In this document: positions 16,990 through 25,062 of the stretch, piece after piece
Layout: each line of letters opens with the position of its first letter
Position numbering within the stretch: the stretch's first letter is position 1
Assembly: GCA_009838035.1 (NCBI GenBank)
Contig: VXSK01000004.1
Coordinates: 124,001 to 188,000, forward strand
Direction of reading: 5' to 3'
Origin: Gammaproteobacteria bacterium
Lineage (GTDB): Bacteria > Pseudomonadota > Gammaproteobacteria > Steroidobacterales > Foliamicaceae
Length of the DNA: 64,000 nt
Made by a program: the position numbers and the translations under genes
The notes under the pieces: generated by a model
Seen by the model: only the letters and a program-made list of their open reading frames with translations
Databases searched by the model: none
What the model was told of the DNA's origin: nothing

Positions 16990-17881
16990 CACCCGAGCCG
17001 CCAACGCAAGACAATCGTTCTGGCGGCGCTACTATCGCCCGCCGTTTATCGGCGTAATCGCCTTTTTCGCCGTTCTGCTGGCATTGCCGCTGGCCCATTC
17101 CTTCGTGATCCTGGTGCGGGACCTGATCGGCTACGAGAACGCCGGCGGACTGTTTATCGGCGTGGGCGCCGTTGCCGCGGCTCTCCTGCTGATTGGAATC
17201 AAGCGCAACGACGAAGTCAGCGGCACTCTGCTCGGGTTTGCGGCCGGCATGCTGATCTGGATCGGCTGGGCCTCGTATTCCTTCAAGTTCAACGAGGTTT
17301 CACTCAATCTGCCCATGCCGGAGGTGGGGCCCGGCGTGAAGTGGCCCGCGCATCTGCTCTACATCCAGGGTTCCTTCGGCATCTGCGTGGCGACGCTGCT
17401 GTTCTTCGTGTTCAACAAGAACACGCGCTGCAATGCCTTTTACTGGATCCAGAAGAAGGGCCGCCTCAATCTCGGCGAACGCGAGCCGGGGCAGGGGCGC
17501 AATATCTGCCGCATTACCTTCCTGGAAACGCTCTACGTGACCTGGTTCTTCTACGGCGCCTCGCTGTTTCTGGGCGATGCCCGCTTCCTCGGCTACGGCC
17601 ATCCGGTGACCTACGGCATTGCCGCCGTCCTGGCGGTCTGGGGATGCTGGCTGCTGTGGCGGCTGATGAAATTCACCCGCGTGATGGCCGCCATCCGTTA
17701 CGCCATTCCCACCAAGGCCGTCTTCTGGGTCCCCTTCGGCGAGCTGGCGCCGCGCTACGGGTTCTACGACGAGGTCTGGCTCAAACCGCTGGAGTATTCG
17801 GCGGCCATGTGGACGGTGCTCGTCGTCTTCGTCGTCGTTTTCCTGGCGACCGGATTCCTGCCGCAGCGCCGCCAGCACTGA
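16982..17881 (+). CDS. multi-pass membrane protein of unknown function
   Basis: A 299-residue integral membrane protein with about seven hydrophobic segments (for example IGVIAFFAVLLALPLAHSF, GLFIGVGAVAAALLLIGI, LYIQGSFGICVATLLFFVF, AAVLAVWGCWLLWRLM and MWTVLVVFVVVFLATGF). I do not recognise the family. There are charged loops but no obvious transporter or enzyme signature. It starts inside the last codons of hpnC (8-base overlap), so it is likely translated with it and might act on a hopanoid/squalene-related membrane process, which is inference only. The next gene, a sulfite oxidase-like enzyme, follows after 40 bases and may share the transcript. Confidence 0.7.
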   Translation: MADTRAANARQSFWRRYYRPPFIGVIAFFAVLLALPLAHSFVILVRDLIGYENAGGLFIGVGAVAAALLLIGIKRNDEVSGTLLGFAAGMLIWIGWASYSFKFNEVSLNLPMPEVGPGVKWPAHLLYIQGSFGICVATLLFFVFNKNTRCNAFYWIQKKGRLNLGEREPGQGRNICRITFLETLYVTWFFYGASLFLGDARFLGYGHPVTYGIAAVLAVWGCWLLWRLMKFTRVMAAIRYAIPTKAVFWVPFGELAPRYGFYDEVWLKPLEYSAAMWTVLVVFVVVFLATGFLPQRRQH

Positions 17882-17921
17882 GTTTGAAGCTCAGACAAAA
17901 CACCAGGGGGCGAGTCCGGGC

Positions 17922-19226
17922 ATGAGGCGTGAGCGGGGGATTCACGAGTTTTTCGCGGAGGATCCGAAACGGGCCGACCGCGAACTCTGGGGGCGAGGTT
18001 TGGGACGGCAAACGCGCCGTGCCCTGCTTGCCAACATCGGCGCCATGTCCGCGGTACTCGGCGCACGGATCGTCCATGCCCGGCACATGCCGCTGGGCCT
18101 CATTCCCGCGCAGCTGGCCAATTCCAGGGAACCGTTCCATATCGAAGGCAAGGATGGGCTAACGGTGCTGAACGATCGGCCGCTGAGCGCCGAGACGCCC
18201 CCTCACCTGCTGAACGACGACGTAACGCCGTCCGAGCGCCTGTTCGTCCGCAACAATGGCCTGCCGCCTGATGAGGCCACGCTAAACCGGACGTGGTCAC
18301 TTACCGTCTCAGGCGAGTCGGTGCTGCGCCCGCTCCGCTACACCATCGGGGGCCTGAAGCGCAGATTTGCCCAAGTACGCCGGCAGCTCGTCCTGGAGTG
18401 CGCCGGCAATGGCAGGGTGGGATACGACCCGCCGGTTCCGGGAACTCAGTGGACTCTGGGCACCGTCGGTTGCCCCGAGTGGAACGGCGTGCTGTTGCGA
18501 GATGTTCTGGCGGACTGCGGCATCGCCCGGGACGCGGAGTACGTTGCGTACTGGGGAGCCGATACCCACCTGGCGGGCCCGGATGCAGGCGTGCCGATTT
18601 CGCGGGGCGTGCCGATTGCCAAGGCCCTTCGGCGGGACGCCATGATCGCCTGGGGCATGAACGGCCAACCTCTGCACCCGATGAACGGCAGCCCCTTGCG
18701 TCTCGTGTTCGGTGGCTGGCCGGGATCAACCTCGGGCAAATGGCTGACCGGAATCTCGGTCCGGAACATAGTCCACGACGGCCCCAAGATGGGTGGCCAC
18801 TCCTATCGCATGCCGTGCGAACCGGTGGAGCCGGGCGCCGTAGTGGCCGCCGAGGACATGTGCATCATCGGGGCGATGCCGGTCAAGTCTCTGATCACCG
18901 ATCCGCCGAGCGGCATACGGCACCCCTTTGGCCATCTGCTGAACGTCCACGGACATGCATGGGCCGGCGATCGCACCGTGCGCAGTTTGTGGGTGTCCAT
19001 CGATTTTGGGCGCAGATGGCGCCGCGCCACACTCTGGCCCCCGTCCAATCAAGGCGCCTGGGCGAATTGGGATTTTGCCGCAAGCTTTCCGTCCCGCGGC
19101 TACTATGAGGTCTGGGCGCGCGCCGTTGACGAAAGGGACCGTTCGCAGCCGATGATCGTGCCCGGCTGGAACCCGAAGGGATACCTCAATAACGCCTGCC
19201 ACCGCATCGCGGTGCATGTCGTGTAG
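17922..19226 (+). CDS. sulfite oxidase-like molybdopterin enzyme, copy 1
   Basis: Mononuclear molybdenum oxidoreductase of the sulfite oxidase/SorA/SoxC family, 434 residues. The molybdenum-ligating Cys is in QLVLECAGNGRVGYDPP at about residue 160. The N-terminus has QTRRALLANIG followed by a hydrophobic stretch, compatible with a Tat leader after about 27 extra residues. The C-terminal dimerisation domain is present (VNVHGHAWAGD-like HGHAWAGDRTV and AWANWDF). Over most of its length it parallels the enzyme at 36769-37980, for example DGLTVLNDRPLSAETPPHLL against EGLTVLGDRPLTAETPAHLL. Unlike that copy, it has no cytochrome c gene beside it. Substrate sulfite or another S-oxide is inferred. 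Confidence 0.85.
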   Translation: MRRERGIHEFFAEDPKRADRELWGRGLGRQTRRALLANIGAMSAVLGARIVHARHMPLGLIPAQLANSREPFHIEGKDGLTVLNDRPLSAETPPHLLNDDVTPSERLFVRNNGLPPDEATLNRTWSLTVSGESVLRPLRYTIGGLKRRFAQVRRQLVLECAGNGRVGYDPPVPGTQWTLGTVGCPEWNGVLLRDVLADCGIARDAEYVAYWGADTHLAGPDAGVPISRGVPIAKALRRDAMIAWGMNGQPLHPMNGSPLRLVFGGWPGSTSGKWLTGISVRNIVHDGPKMGGHSYRMPCEPVEPGAVVAAEDMCIIGAMPVKSLITDPPSGIRHPFGHLLNVHGHAWAGDRTVRSLWVSIDFGRRWRRATLWPPSNQGAWANWDFAASFPSRGYYEVWARAVDERDRSQPMIVPGWNPKGYLNNACHRIAVHVV

Positions 19227-19250
19227 CGTCCGGGGACGACACGCCATAGG

Positions 19251-20168
19251 ATGCCAAACATGCTCAAGAAAGCGACTAACGCAAGCATCGCTTTGCTACT
19301 GGTCTCGTTCGCCGTGTTTGCCCAGCCGTCGATTGGTCCGGACGACGACAGCATGCATGCCGACCTGGCGCGCATCGTCGGCCTTGAGAACGAAAAGCGG
19401 GCGGAAACGTTCCTTCGAATTTTCCGGGAGCGTGGTTTCGAACCGGAGATAGGGGAATTCCAAAATCCGGCCCGGTTTCGAAATTCGCCGGCGGTCGGAC
19501 GAAACCTGATCGTTACCCTTGGCGAGGGAGACCGCGATATCGTGGTGGGTGCGCACTACGACGCGATCCGGATGCTGGACGGCGATATTTCGGATGGCGC
19601 CGTGGACAACGGTGCGTCCTCGGTCGTGCTGACCCGGGTGGCCGAGTCCCTGCGACAGCATGCGCTGAAGCACCGAATCCGGGTCGTTCTATTCGACCTG
19701 GAGGAGATCGGGCTCATCGGATCCCGCGCCTATGTGCAAAGCGAGGACGCAAGCCGAATCGCGGCCATGGTCAATGTGGACGTGATCGCCGGCGACGGCG
19801 TCATCATGTTCGGGCCGACTTCGCACGAGGGCAACGAGGTGGTTTACCGCAGTCTGCGCCTTGTGTGTGCCGTCCAGGCAATATCATGTATGGATTTCCC
19901 CGAATATCCGCCGAGCGACGATCGCCCCTTCCAGGCTGCCGGAATCCCGAACGTCTCGATCGCGATGATCGGAGCCGCCTCGTCGCATGAATTCTGGCTG
20001 TTTCTGAATGCGCTGGGGCAATCCGGATTGCGGCGGGACTTCGTTCCCGATCTCTTTCGGGTCATTCACACCAGGAACGACACGATCGAACGCGTCGATT
20101 CAATGGCCATGACACGGGTCCACGACGCGGTCGTCGCCCTGGTGGTCGAACTGGACGGGGCTCTCTGA
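19251..20168 (+). CDS. exported M28-family zinc metallopeptidase
   Basis: A 305-residue peptidase with a Sec signal (ATNASIALLLVSFAVFAQ). Zinc ligands of the M28 aminopeptidase fold are visible in order: His and Asp in VVGAHYDAIR at about residue 101, Asp in GAVDNGASS at about 123, the Glu pair in LFDLEEIGLIGSRAY at about 157, Asp in MVNVDVIAGD at about 180 and His in RVIHTRNDT at about 282. It would act outside the cytoplasm, removing N-terminal residues or cleaving glutamyl compounds. It lies 24 bases after the molybdoenzyme gene, with no clear functional tie. Confidence 0.85.
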   Translation: MPNMLKKATNASIALLLVSFAVFAQPSIGPDDDSMHADLARIVGLENEKRAETFLRIFRERGFEPEIGEFQNPARFRNSPAVGRNLIVTLGEGDRDIVVGAHYDAIRMLDGDISDGAVDNGASSVVLTRVAESLRQHALKHRIRVVLFDLEEIGLIGSRAYVQSEDASRIAAMVNVDVIAGDGVIMFGPTSHEGNEVVYRSLRLVCAVQAISCMDFPEYPPSDDRPFQAAGIPNVSIAMIGAASSHEFWLFLNALGQSGLRRDFVPDLFRVIHTRNDTIERVDSMAMTRVHDAVVALVVELDGAL

Positions 20169-20230
20169 CTCCGCGCCGCATCCTTGCGGCAACGCGCGTA
20201 GGGACAGGTGCGCTATCGATGCGGAAGTGA

Positions 20231-21346
20231 CTACTTCCGGGCGCAGACCATCAGGTTTCCGTAAGCCCTGTTCTCCGCCAGGCATTTGTCCCGGAACCGG
20301 GGAATCCCTTCGCCCAGCTGGATCTTGTCCCGGTCGAACCCCGCCTCAACACAGATCGCGACCATATCCTCGTCCTGAAGCGCGCCCATGTAGGGCTCGT
20401 TGTTGTACCGAGCCATCCAGTCGCAATAGTACTTTTCAAGAGCCTTGTCCGGCACGATGTTGTCCATGTGGATCATCAGGCCGCCGGGCGCCAGCAGGCG
20501 ATTGCACTCCTTGTGGATAGCCCGGATCGCCTTGCGCGAGGTTTCGTGCAGCAGGGCGGTAGACACGATTAGATCGAAACTCCCGTCGTCGAAGTTGGTG
20601 TGCTCCGCGTTCTGTTGGGAGAAATGGACTTCCTTGCCCATGGCGACGGCGCGGGCATGGCCATAGCGAAGGCAGGTGGCCGCCACGTCGATCGCGTGGA
20701 TTTCCGCATCGGGGAAGTGATCGCAGTAAGCCAGGGTGGAGTGGCCTACCGTGCAGCCCATATCGAGGATCCGCCGCGGACCCGCATCGCTGAAATGGTC
20801 CTTCAGCCAGGCAACCAGCGTCCGGCCCATGCCGTCCAGGTTGGGGCCCAGGCGGCCCATGGAATAGAGGCGGTAGGTGCGGTCGAACTCGGCCCCGGCA
20901 AAGACATCGTCTTCGCTCATTTCCTGCTGGTAACTGCCGGGTTTGCAGTGAACGTCCACGGCCGCGAGGTAGGGCGGCATTTCGACGCTGTCGTCCAGGG
21001 TCAGCGATCCGAGCGTGCCTCTGAAGGAATTCGCCCTGTCGATGAGCTCAGGCAGCTGCCGTTCGATGCTGGGGCCGACGGTGTCGTAGAGCACTTCCTG
21101 CGTGGTCCGCATCATGGAGCTCCACCACTTGTTGTGGGGCTCGTCTTCCAGGGCCTCGCGCAGCTCCTTGCGCGAGGGACAGGAGCCGTTCGGGCGCCGG
21201 GACAGGGGATTGTCGGCAAGGATCGCGGTGTTGCCGGCATGAAAGTTGTTGGTGGTGAACACCCTCAGGGTCTTGACGAAACTCTGAGCCGACTGCTCGT
21301 CGTGGGTGGCTTCCGGAAACATGGCGTGGTCCGAATTGTTGCGCAT
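20231..21346 (-). CDS. class I SAM-dependent methyltransferase, module copy 1
   Basis: A 371-residue protein: an N-terminal helical domain of about 180 residues, then a Rossmann methyltransferase domain. Motif I is RRILDMGCTVGHSTLAYCD at about 193, followed by the acidic SAM ribose loop AEIHAIDVAATCLRYG and DGSFDLIVSTALLHETS, then LLAPGGLMIHMD. It is a full-length paralogue of the gene at 42675-43769, including the N-terminal domain (MPPYLAAVDVHCKPGSYQQE against PPEYANVHFHLQPDGYHKD). Substrate unknown. The small helical protein gene starting near 21349 is divergent and immediately adjacent; the other copy also has that small gene next to it. Confidence 0.8.
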   Translation of the reverse strand: MRNNSDHAMFPEATHDEQSAQSFVKTLRVFTTNNFHAGNTAILADNPLSRRPNGSCPSRKELREALEDEPHNKWWSSMMRTTQEVLYDTVGPSIERQLPELIDRANSFRGTLGSLTLDDSVEMPPYLAAVDVHCKPGSYQQEMSEDDVFAGAEFDRTYRLYSMGRLGPNLDGMGRTLVAWLKDHFSDAGPRRILDMGCTVGHSTLAYCDHFPDAEIHAIDVAATCLRYGHARAVAMGKEVHFSQQNAEHTNFDDGSFDLIVSTALLHETSRKAIRAIHKECNRLLAPGGLMIHMDNIVPDKALEKYYCDWMARYNNEPYMGALQDEDMVAICVEAGFDRDKIQLGEGIPRFRDKCLAENRAYGNLMVCARK

Positions 21347-21348
21347 CT

Positions 21349-21771
21349 ATGCTCTCCCAGGCGCCTGCTTGGCCTTGTCTGGACTATCGCCCTATACTAC
21401 CCCCTCCAAAAAATGCGGGAAACAATCCGGTCAACAGGGCAAGGGGGCGTACGCTGGCGGACGGAAAAGGAAAACCGAGGCAACGGGTTGCCAAGGGGCG
21501 CAGGCCCTTTTTCCTGGATTCGCCCGACTCCGACAAGTTGCTGGCCATGATCGTGGCCCTGGTCGGAGAGGTGTCCGTCGTCAAGGAACGGCTCGACACC
21601 CACGAACGGCTTGCGGCCCAGGGCAAGGTCGCCACGGCGGCCGAAATCGAAAACTACGCGCCGGACGCAGACGTGGAAGACGAACGGGAAGCCTGGCGCG
21701 CGGCCATGCTCGACCGGGTCTTCCGGATCATTTCCGCTACCCGGGACATGGATGACTCCACATCGGCATGA
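21349..21771 (+). CDS. small helical protein of the methyltransferase module, copy 1
   Basis: A protein of up to 140 residues; the real start is unclear and may be nearer residue 45. The core LLAMIVALVGEVSVVKERLD-THERLAAQGKVATAAEIENY matches the small protein at 42334-42678 (MILELSAQLWMSMDRLYALE-DLLARQGVVTAAALDDY). Both continue with a predicted amphipathic helix (EAWRAAMLDRVFRII against RRERFTHDILRDL). Both lie beside a paralogous methyltransferase. Likely a helical, coiled-coil-like partner or regulator. The stop overlaps the next gene start (ATGA). A TTGGCC/TATACT pair with 18-base spacing around 21370-21400 could be its promoter; if so, the ATG at 21349 is too early. Confidence 0.65.
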   Translation: MLSQAPAWPCLDYRPILPPPKNAGNNPVNRARGRTLADGKGKPRQRVAKGRRPFFLDSPDSDKLLAMIVALVGEVSVVKERLDTHERLAAQGKVATAAEIENYAPDADVEDEREAWRAAMLDRVFRIISATRDMDDSTSA

Positions 21772-22784
21772 GAGTGCTGCGGCTGGCGCTCGTGTGCGCG
21801 GTTTGCGCGGGCAATGCAGCGGTGAGTGACGAGCAGCCCGCAAACGAATTCGCACCGCCGGAATCGACGCTGCAACCGTTCGCCCGCGGCGATGTGTTCA
21901 TCGGCGCGACGCTGCTGAACGACCCCGACGACGATCATGCAGGGCGCGGCCGCATCCTGCAGTTCGATGCCGACCTCAAGCTCAGGGGCGTTCTCTGGAT
22001 TGAGGACACCACCCACCTGGTCGGCGGCCTCACCTTCGCGCCGGACAACACGCTCTGGGCGTTCGACAGCTTTGCCTGGCTGGTGGTGCGGGTGCAGCCC
22101 GATGGCACGCTGTTGCCGACGAAAAAATTCGCCGACCGACCCTTCGGCTCGGTGCAGTTTCTCGGCAACGGCCATTTCGTGCTGATCGAATACCTGAAGG
22201 GCAGTGCCCAGCCGGAACAGCTCACCACCCGTTATCCCTATCTGCCCGACGATCCGGCCGGCGTCGGACATGGGGAAATCTACGAATACGACGCCAGGGA
22301 AAACCTGGTTCGCAAATTTCTGCCCGAGGTGCATGGCGGCGTCAGCGGCAGCATGGGCGCCACCCACACCACGCTCGCTTCCGACGGCCACACTCTTGTC
22401 TATACCTCCGAGACCGGCCCGAGGCTCATGCGTTTCGACCTGCGGTCGGGCGCCCAACTGGCCGATCTGATGACCCTGCCCGAAGCGCCCCCCGGCGCGC
22501 CGCCAGCCATGATGTTCGACGTGGAGCACCTGGTGGACGACCGGCTGGTTCTACCGCTGGGCACCAGGGTCACTGTGCTGAGAGAGTCCGGGGAGGAGGT
22601 CGCCAGTTTTCCCCTGGAGGGATTCGGCTGGGCGCTTGTTGCGCCGGGCCTCAACGGAGAGACGGCCTATGCCGCCAACTGGTTCACCGGCGAGGTGGTC
22701 AAGCTGTCGCTGGAGGACGGAGACATCCTGGCCCGCACGACCATCGCCCCCAAATGCCTCGCCGGTATCGTTCAGTTCCACTGA
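21768..22784 (+). CDS. exported beta-propeller protein (SMP-30/NHL-like)
   Basis: A 338-residue protein with a Sec signal (RVLRLALVCAVCAGNAAVS) and repeated beta-propeller-type strands: GRILQFDADLKLRGVLWI, VGGLTFAPDNTLWAFDSFAW, LVVRVQPDGTLLPTKKFAD, and GWALVAPGLNGETAYAANWF. The D-G-T-L and A-P-D-N-T-L turns are typical of YVTN/SMP-30 propellers. Four-base overlap with the preceding small protein gene indicates one transcript. The ligand or substrate is unknown; exported propellers of this kind often act as lactonases or binding scaffolds. Confidence 0.7.
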   Translation: MRVLRLALVCAVCAGNAAVSDEQPANEFAPPESTLQPFARGDVFIGATLLNDPDDDHAGRGRILQFDADLKLRGVLWIEDTTHLVGGLTFAPDNTLWAFDSFAWLVVRVQPDGTLLPTKKFADRPFGSVQFLGNGHFVLIEYLKGSAQPEQLTTRYPYLPDDPAGVGHGEIYEYDARENLVRKFLPEVHGGVSGSMGATHTTLASDGHTLVYTSETGPRLMRFDLRSGAQLADLMTLPEAPPGAPPAMMFDVEHLVDDRLVLPLGTRVTVLRESGEEVASFPLEGFGWALVAPGLNGETAYAANWFTGEVVKLSLEDGDILARTTIAPKCLAGIVQFH

Positions 22785-22831
22785 CCCCATCAGGCCCGCG
22801 GCCCCGGGGGCGGGTCGGGAAGTTCCGCGTA

Positions 22832-23707
22832 TCAGGCGCCTGTGCGGTGGGTGCGCCGCAGTATGGCGACATAAATCAGCGCGGTAGCGAACATGGTCAG
22901 GCTGTAGGTTGCGGCAGGCACCGTCGCAAGCCCGCCGCCGAACAAAAGCACGGCTATCGCGATGGCCAGCGTCCCGTTCTGCAGCCCGCATTCGATCGCG
23001 ATGGCCGTTCTTTGTTTCGCTCCGGTGGCGAGCCACCGCGCCAGCGTGTAGGCAATCACCATCATCAGCAGGTTGAGGGCCAGAGTGGCCAATCCGGCCT
23101 GGGCGTAATAGGTGGCGAGATTGTCGACTTCCTGATAGATGGCTCCCGCGAGCACCAGCACGAACAGTACGGCGGACACGGTGCGGGCCGACGGTTCGAT
23201 CCGCAGGGCAATACGCTCGGCGTAACGACGGATAAGCAGGCCGACCGCAACCGGAACGGTGACGATCAGGAAAACGCTGATCGCCGTGTCCGCCACTGTG
23301 ACATCCTGCATCGCCTGCTCGCCGATGAAGTGGCCATAGGCGAAGACGACGATCAGCGGGACCGTGATCACGCTCAGAAGGCTGATCACCGCAGTCAGCG
23401 AGATCGATAACGCGACGTCCCCGCGAGCAAATGACGTCAGGAGGTTGGAGGTCACGCCGCCCGGGGCGGCGGCAATGATCATCAGCCCCAGGGCGAGTTC
23501 CGGCGCCATGGGCCAGACGCTGGCAAGGAGGAAGGCGACTCCGGGCAGAACGATGATCTGCGACAGTGCGCCGACCGCGAAATCCCGCGGGCGGCGCGCC
23601 ACCCGGACGAAGTCATCGAAGGTAAGCCCCAGCCCAAGCGCCAGCATGATGAAAGCGAGCGCCAGCGGCAGAACGACATCAGTCACAAATCCCATGCTTT
23701 CTCCCAA
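22832..23707 (-). CDS. bile acid:sodium symporter family protein
   Basis: A 291-residue membrane protein of the BASS/SBF (ASBT/NTCP-like) fold, with about nine or ten transmembrane helices. Key features: LPLALAFIMLALGLGLTFDD near the N-terminus, and the APGGVTSNLLTSFARGDVAL crossover helix at about 80-100 that binds Na+. AIAIECGLQNGTLAIAIA carries the second conserved E-x-x-x-Q-N motif at about 240. The substrate may be an organic anion (bile-acid-like, pantoate or pyruvate in bacteria); not predictable. It is divergent from the paa operon and probably has its own promoter in the shared spacer. Confidence 0.88.
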   Translation of the reverse strand: MGESMGFVTDVVLPLALAFIMLALGLGLTFDDFVRVARRPRDFAVGALSQIIVLPGVAFLLASVWPMAPELALGLMIIAAAPGGVTSNLLTSFARGDVALSISLTAVISLLSVITVPLIVVFAYGHFIGEQAMQDVTVADTAISVFLIVTVPVAVGLLIRRYAERIALRIEPSARTVSAVLFVLVLAGAIYQEVDNLATYYAQAGLATLALNLLMMVIAYTLARWLATGAKQRTAIAIECGLQNGTLAIAIAVLLFGGGLATVPAATYSLTMFATALIYVAILRRTHRTGA

Positions 23708-23848
23708 ACCTCAGGTGTGGAGCCGATGGTGATCATACCGCCCGCAACTCCCTGTCAGAAAGCCGGTCGCGGACTTCGGATATGACTCATAATATTGTTC
23801 ATTCCGTAACTGGAGAACGTGTAACTCGCTGGTGGAGAGTAGAGAGCA

Positions 23849-24787
23849 ATGACCGAGTACCGCCTGAGCGATGCAGAACTGGAAGCGGCCTTCCAGCAGC
23901 GGGTGGATGAAGAGCGCAAAATCGAGCCCAAGGACTGGATGCCGGAGGCGTATCGCAAGAACCTGATCCGGCAGATTTCCCAGCACGCGCACTCGGAGGT
24001 GATCGGCATGCAGCCGGAGGGCAACTGGATCACCCGCGCGCCCACGCTCAAGCGCAAGATGATTCTGCTGGCCAAGGTGCAGGACGAAGCCGGGCACGGC
24101 CTGTACCTGTACAGCGCAGCGGAAACGCTGGGCGTCACCCGCGAGGAAATGATCGGAGCGCTGCACGAAGGGCGCGCCAAGTACGCCTCGATCTTCAACT
24201 ATCCGACGCTCACCTGAGCCGATGTGGGGGTTATCGGCTGGCTGGTGGACAGCGCGGCGATCGTCAACCAGATTTCGCTGCAGCGCACCTCCTACGGCCC
24301 GTATTCGCGGGCGATGATCCGCATTTGCAAGGAGGAGAGCTTCCACCAGCGCCAGGGCTTTGAAATGCTGATGCCGCTGGCGTCGGGCAGTGCGGAGCAG
24401 AAGGCGATGGCGCAGGATGCGATGAACCGCTGGTGGTGGCCCACGCTGATGATGTTCGGCCCGCACGATTCCGAGTCGGTGCATGGCGCGAAATCGATGC
24501 AATGGAAGATCAAGCGCAGGAGCAACGACGAGCTGCGCCAGGATTACGTGGATCAGACTGTCCCGCAGGCGGAGTACCTGGGCCTGGCGATTCCGGACCC
24601 GGAGCTCAAGTGGAACGTCGAGCGCGGTCACTACGATTTCGGCGAAATCGACTGGGACGAGTTCCGGGCGGTCGTTTCCGGCGACGGCCTGTGCAACCGC
24701 GAACGCCTCGACAGGCACAGCGAGGCGTACCGGGAAGGCGAGTGGGTGCGCGAGGCCATGCGCGCCTACGAGGAGAAATCGACATGA
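23849..24787 (+). pseudogene. paaA: phenylacetyl-CoA epoxidase catalytic subunit PaaA, interrupted by in-frame TGA
   Basis: Catalytic di-iron subunit of the PaaABCE monooxygenase that makes ring-1,2-epoxyphenylacetyl-CoA. All 313 codons are present in one frame, matching the family length, but codon 123 (24215-24217) is TGA. The context is [22 protein letters not shown]. Known PaaA proteins have Trp in the corresponding PTL-S/T-W-AD position, so this is a TGG to TGA change. The stop separates the first di-iron motif ([12 protein letters not shown] at codons about 82-93) from the second ([14 protein letters not shown] at about 163), so the short product could not form the active site. A GTG at 24224 could restart translation of the second half. 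Other genes here use TGA as stop, so recoding is unlikely. Sequencing error is the main alternative. Confidence 0.85.
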
Positions 24788-25062
24788 AACTCCCTCTTTA
24801 CGAAGTGTTCGTGCGCTCCAAACGCGGCCTGGATCACAGGCATGTGGGCAGCCTGCATGCCGAGGACGGCGCCCAGGCGCTGAAACTCGCGCGCGACTGC
24901 TACACCCGCCGTGGCGAGGGCGTGAGCATCTGGGTGGTCAGGTCCAGCGACATCGTGGCCTCGCAGGAGGAGGACGCGGCCAGCTTCTTCGACCCGTCCG
25001 ACGACAAGCCTTACCGTCACGCGACTTTTTACCGCCTTCCACCGGAGGTGAAGAACCTGTGA
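24784..25062 (+). CDS. paaB: phenylacetyl-CoA epoxidase subunit PaaB
   Basis: A 92-residue structural subunit that bridges PaaAC dimers in the epoxidase. The sequence [20 protein letters not shown] is the typical PaaB opening. It continues with [21 protein letters not shown], then [21 protein letters not shown] and [12 protein letters not shown], all family hallmarks. ATG overlaps the paaA stop (ATGA) and the stop overlaps the paaC GTG (GTGA), so it sits in a tightly coupled operon. It is intact although paaA and paaE are broken. Confidence 0.93.
   Translation: MKLPLYEVFVRSKRGLDHRHVGSLHAEDGAQALKLARDCYTRRGEGVSIWVVRSSDIVASQEEDAASFFDPSDDKPYRHATFYRLPPEVKNL

Noticed and set aside
24215..24217. 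TGA read as tryptophan by an altered genetic code
   Set aside because: Many genes here (rplI, tsaB's neighbour helicase, paaB, gap) end in TGA, so the standard code applies.
24224..24787. Second half of paaA as an independent gene
   Set aside because: It starts at GTG with no ribosome binding site and is simply the continuation of the same frame after one mutated codon.
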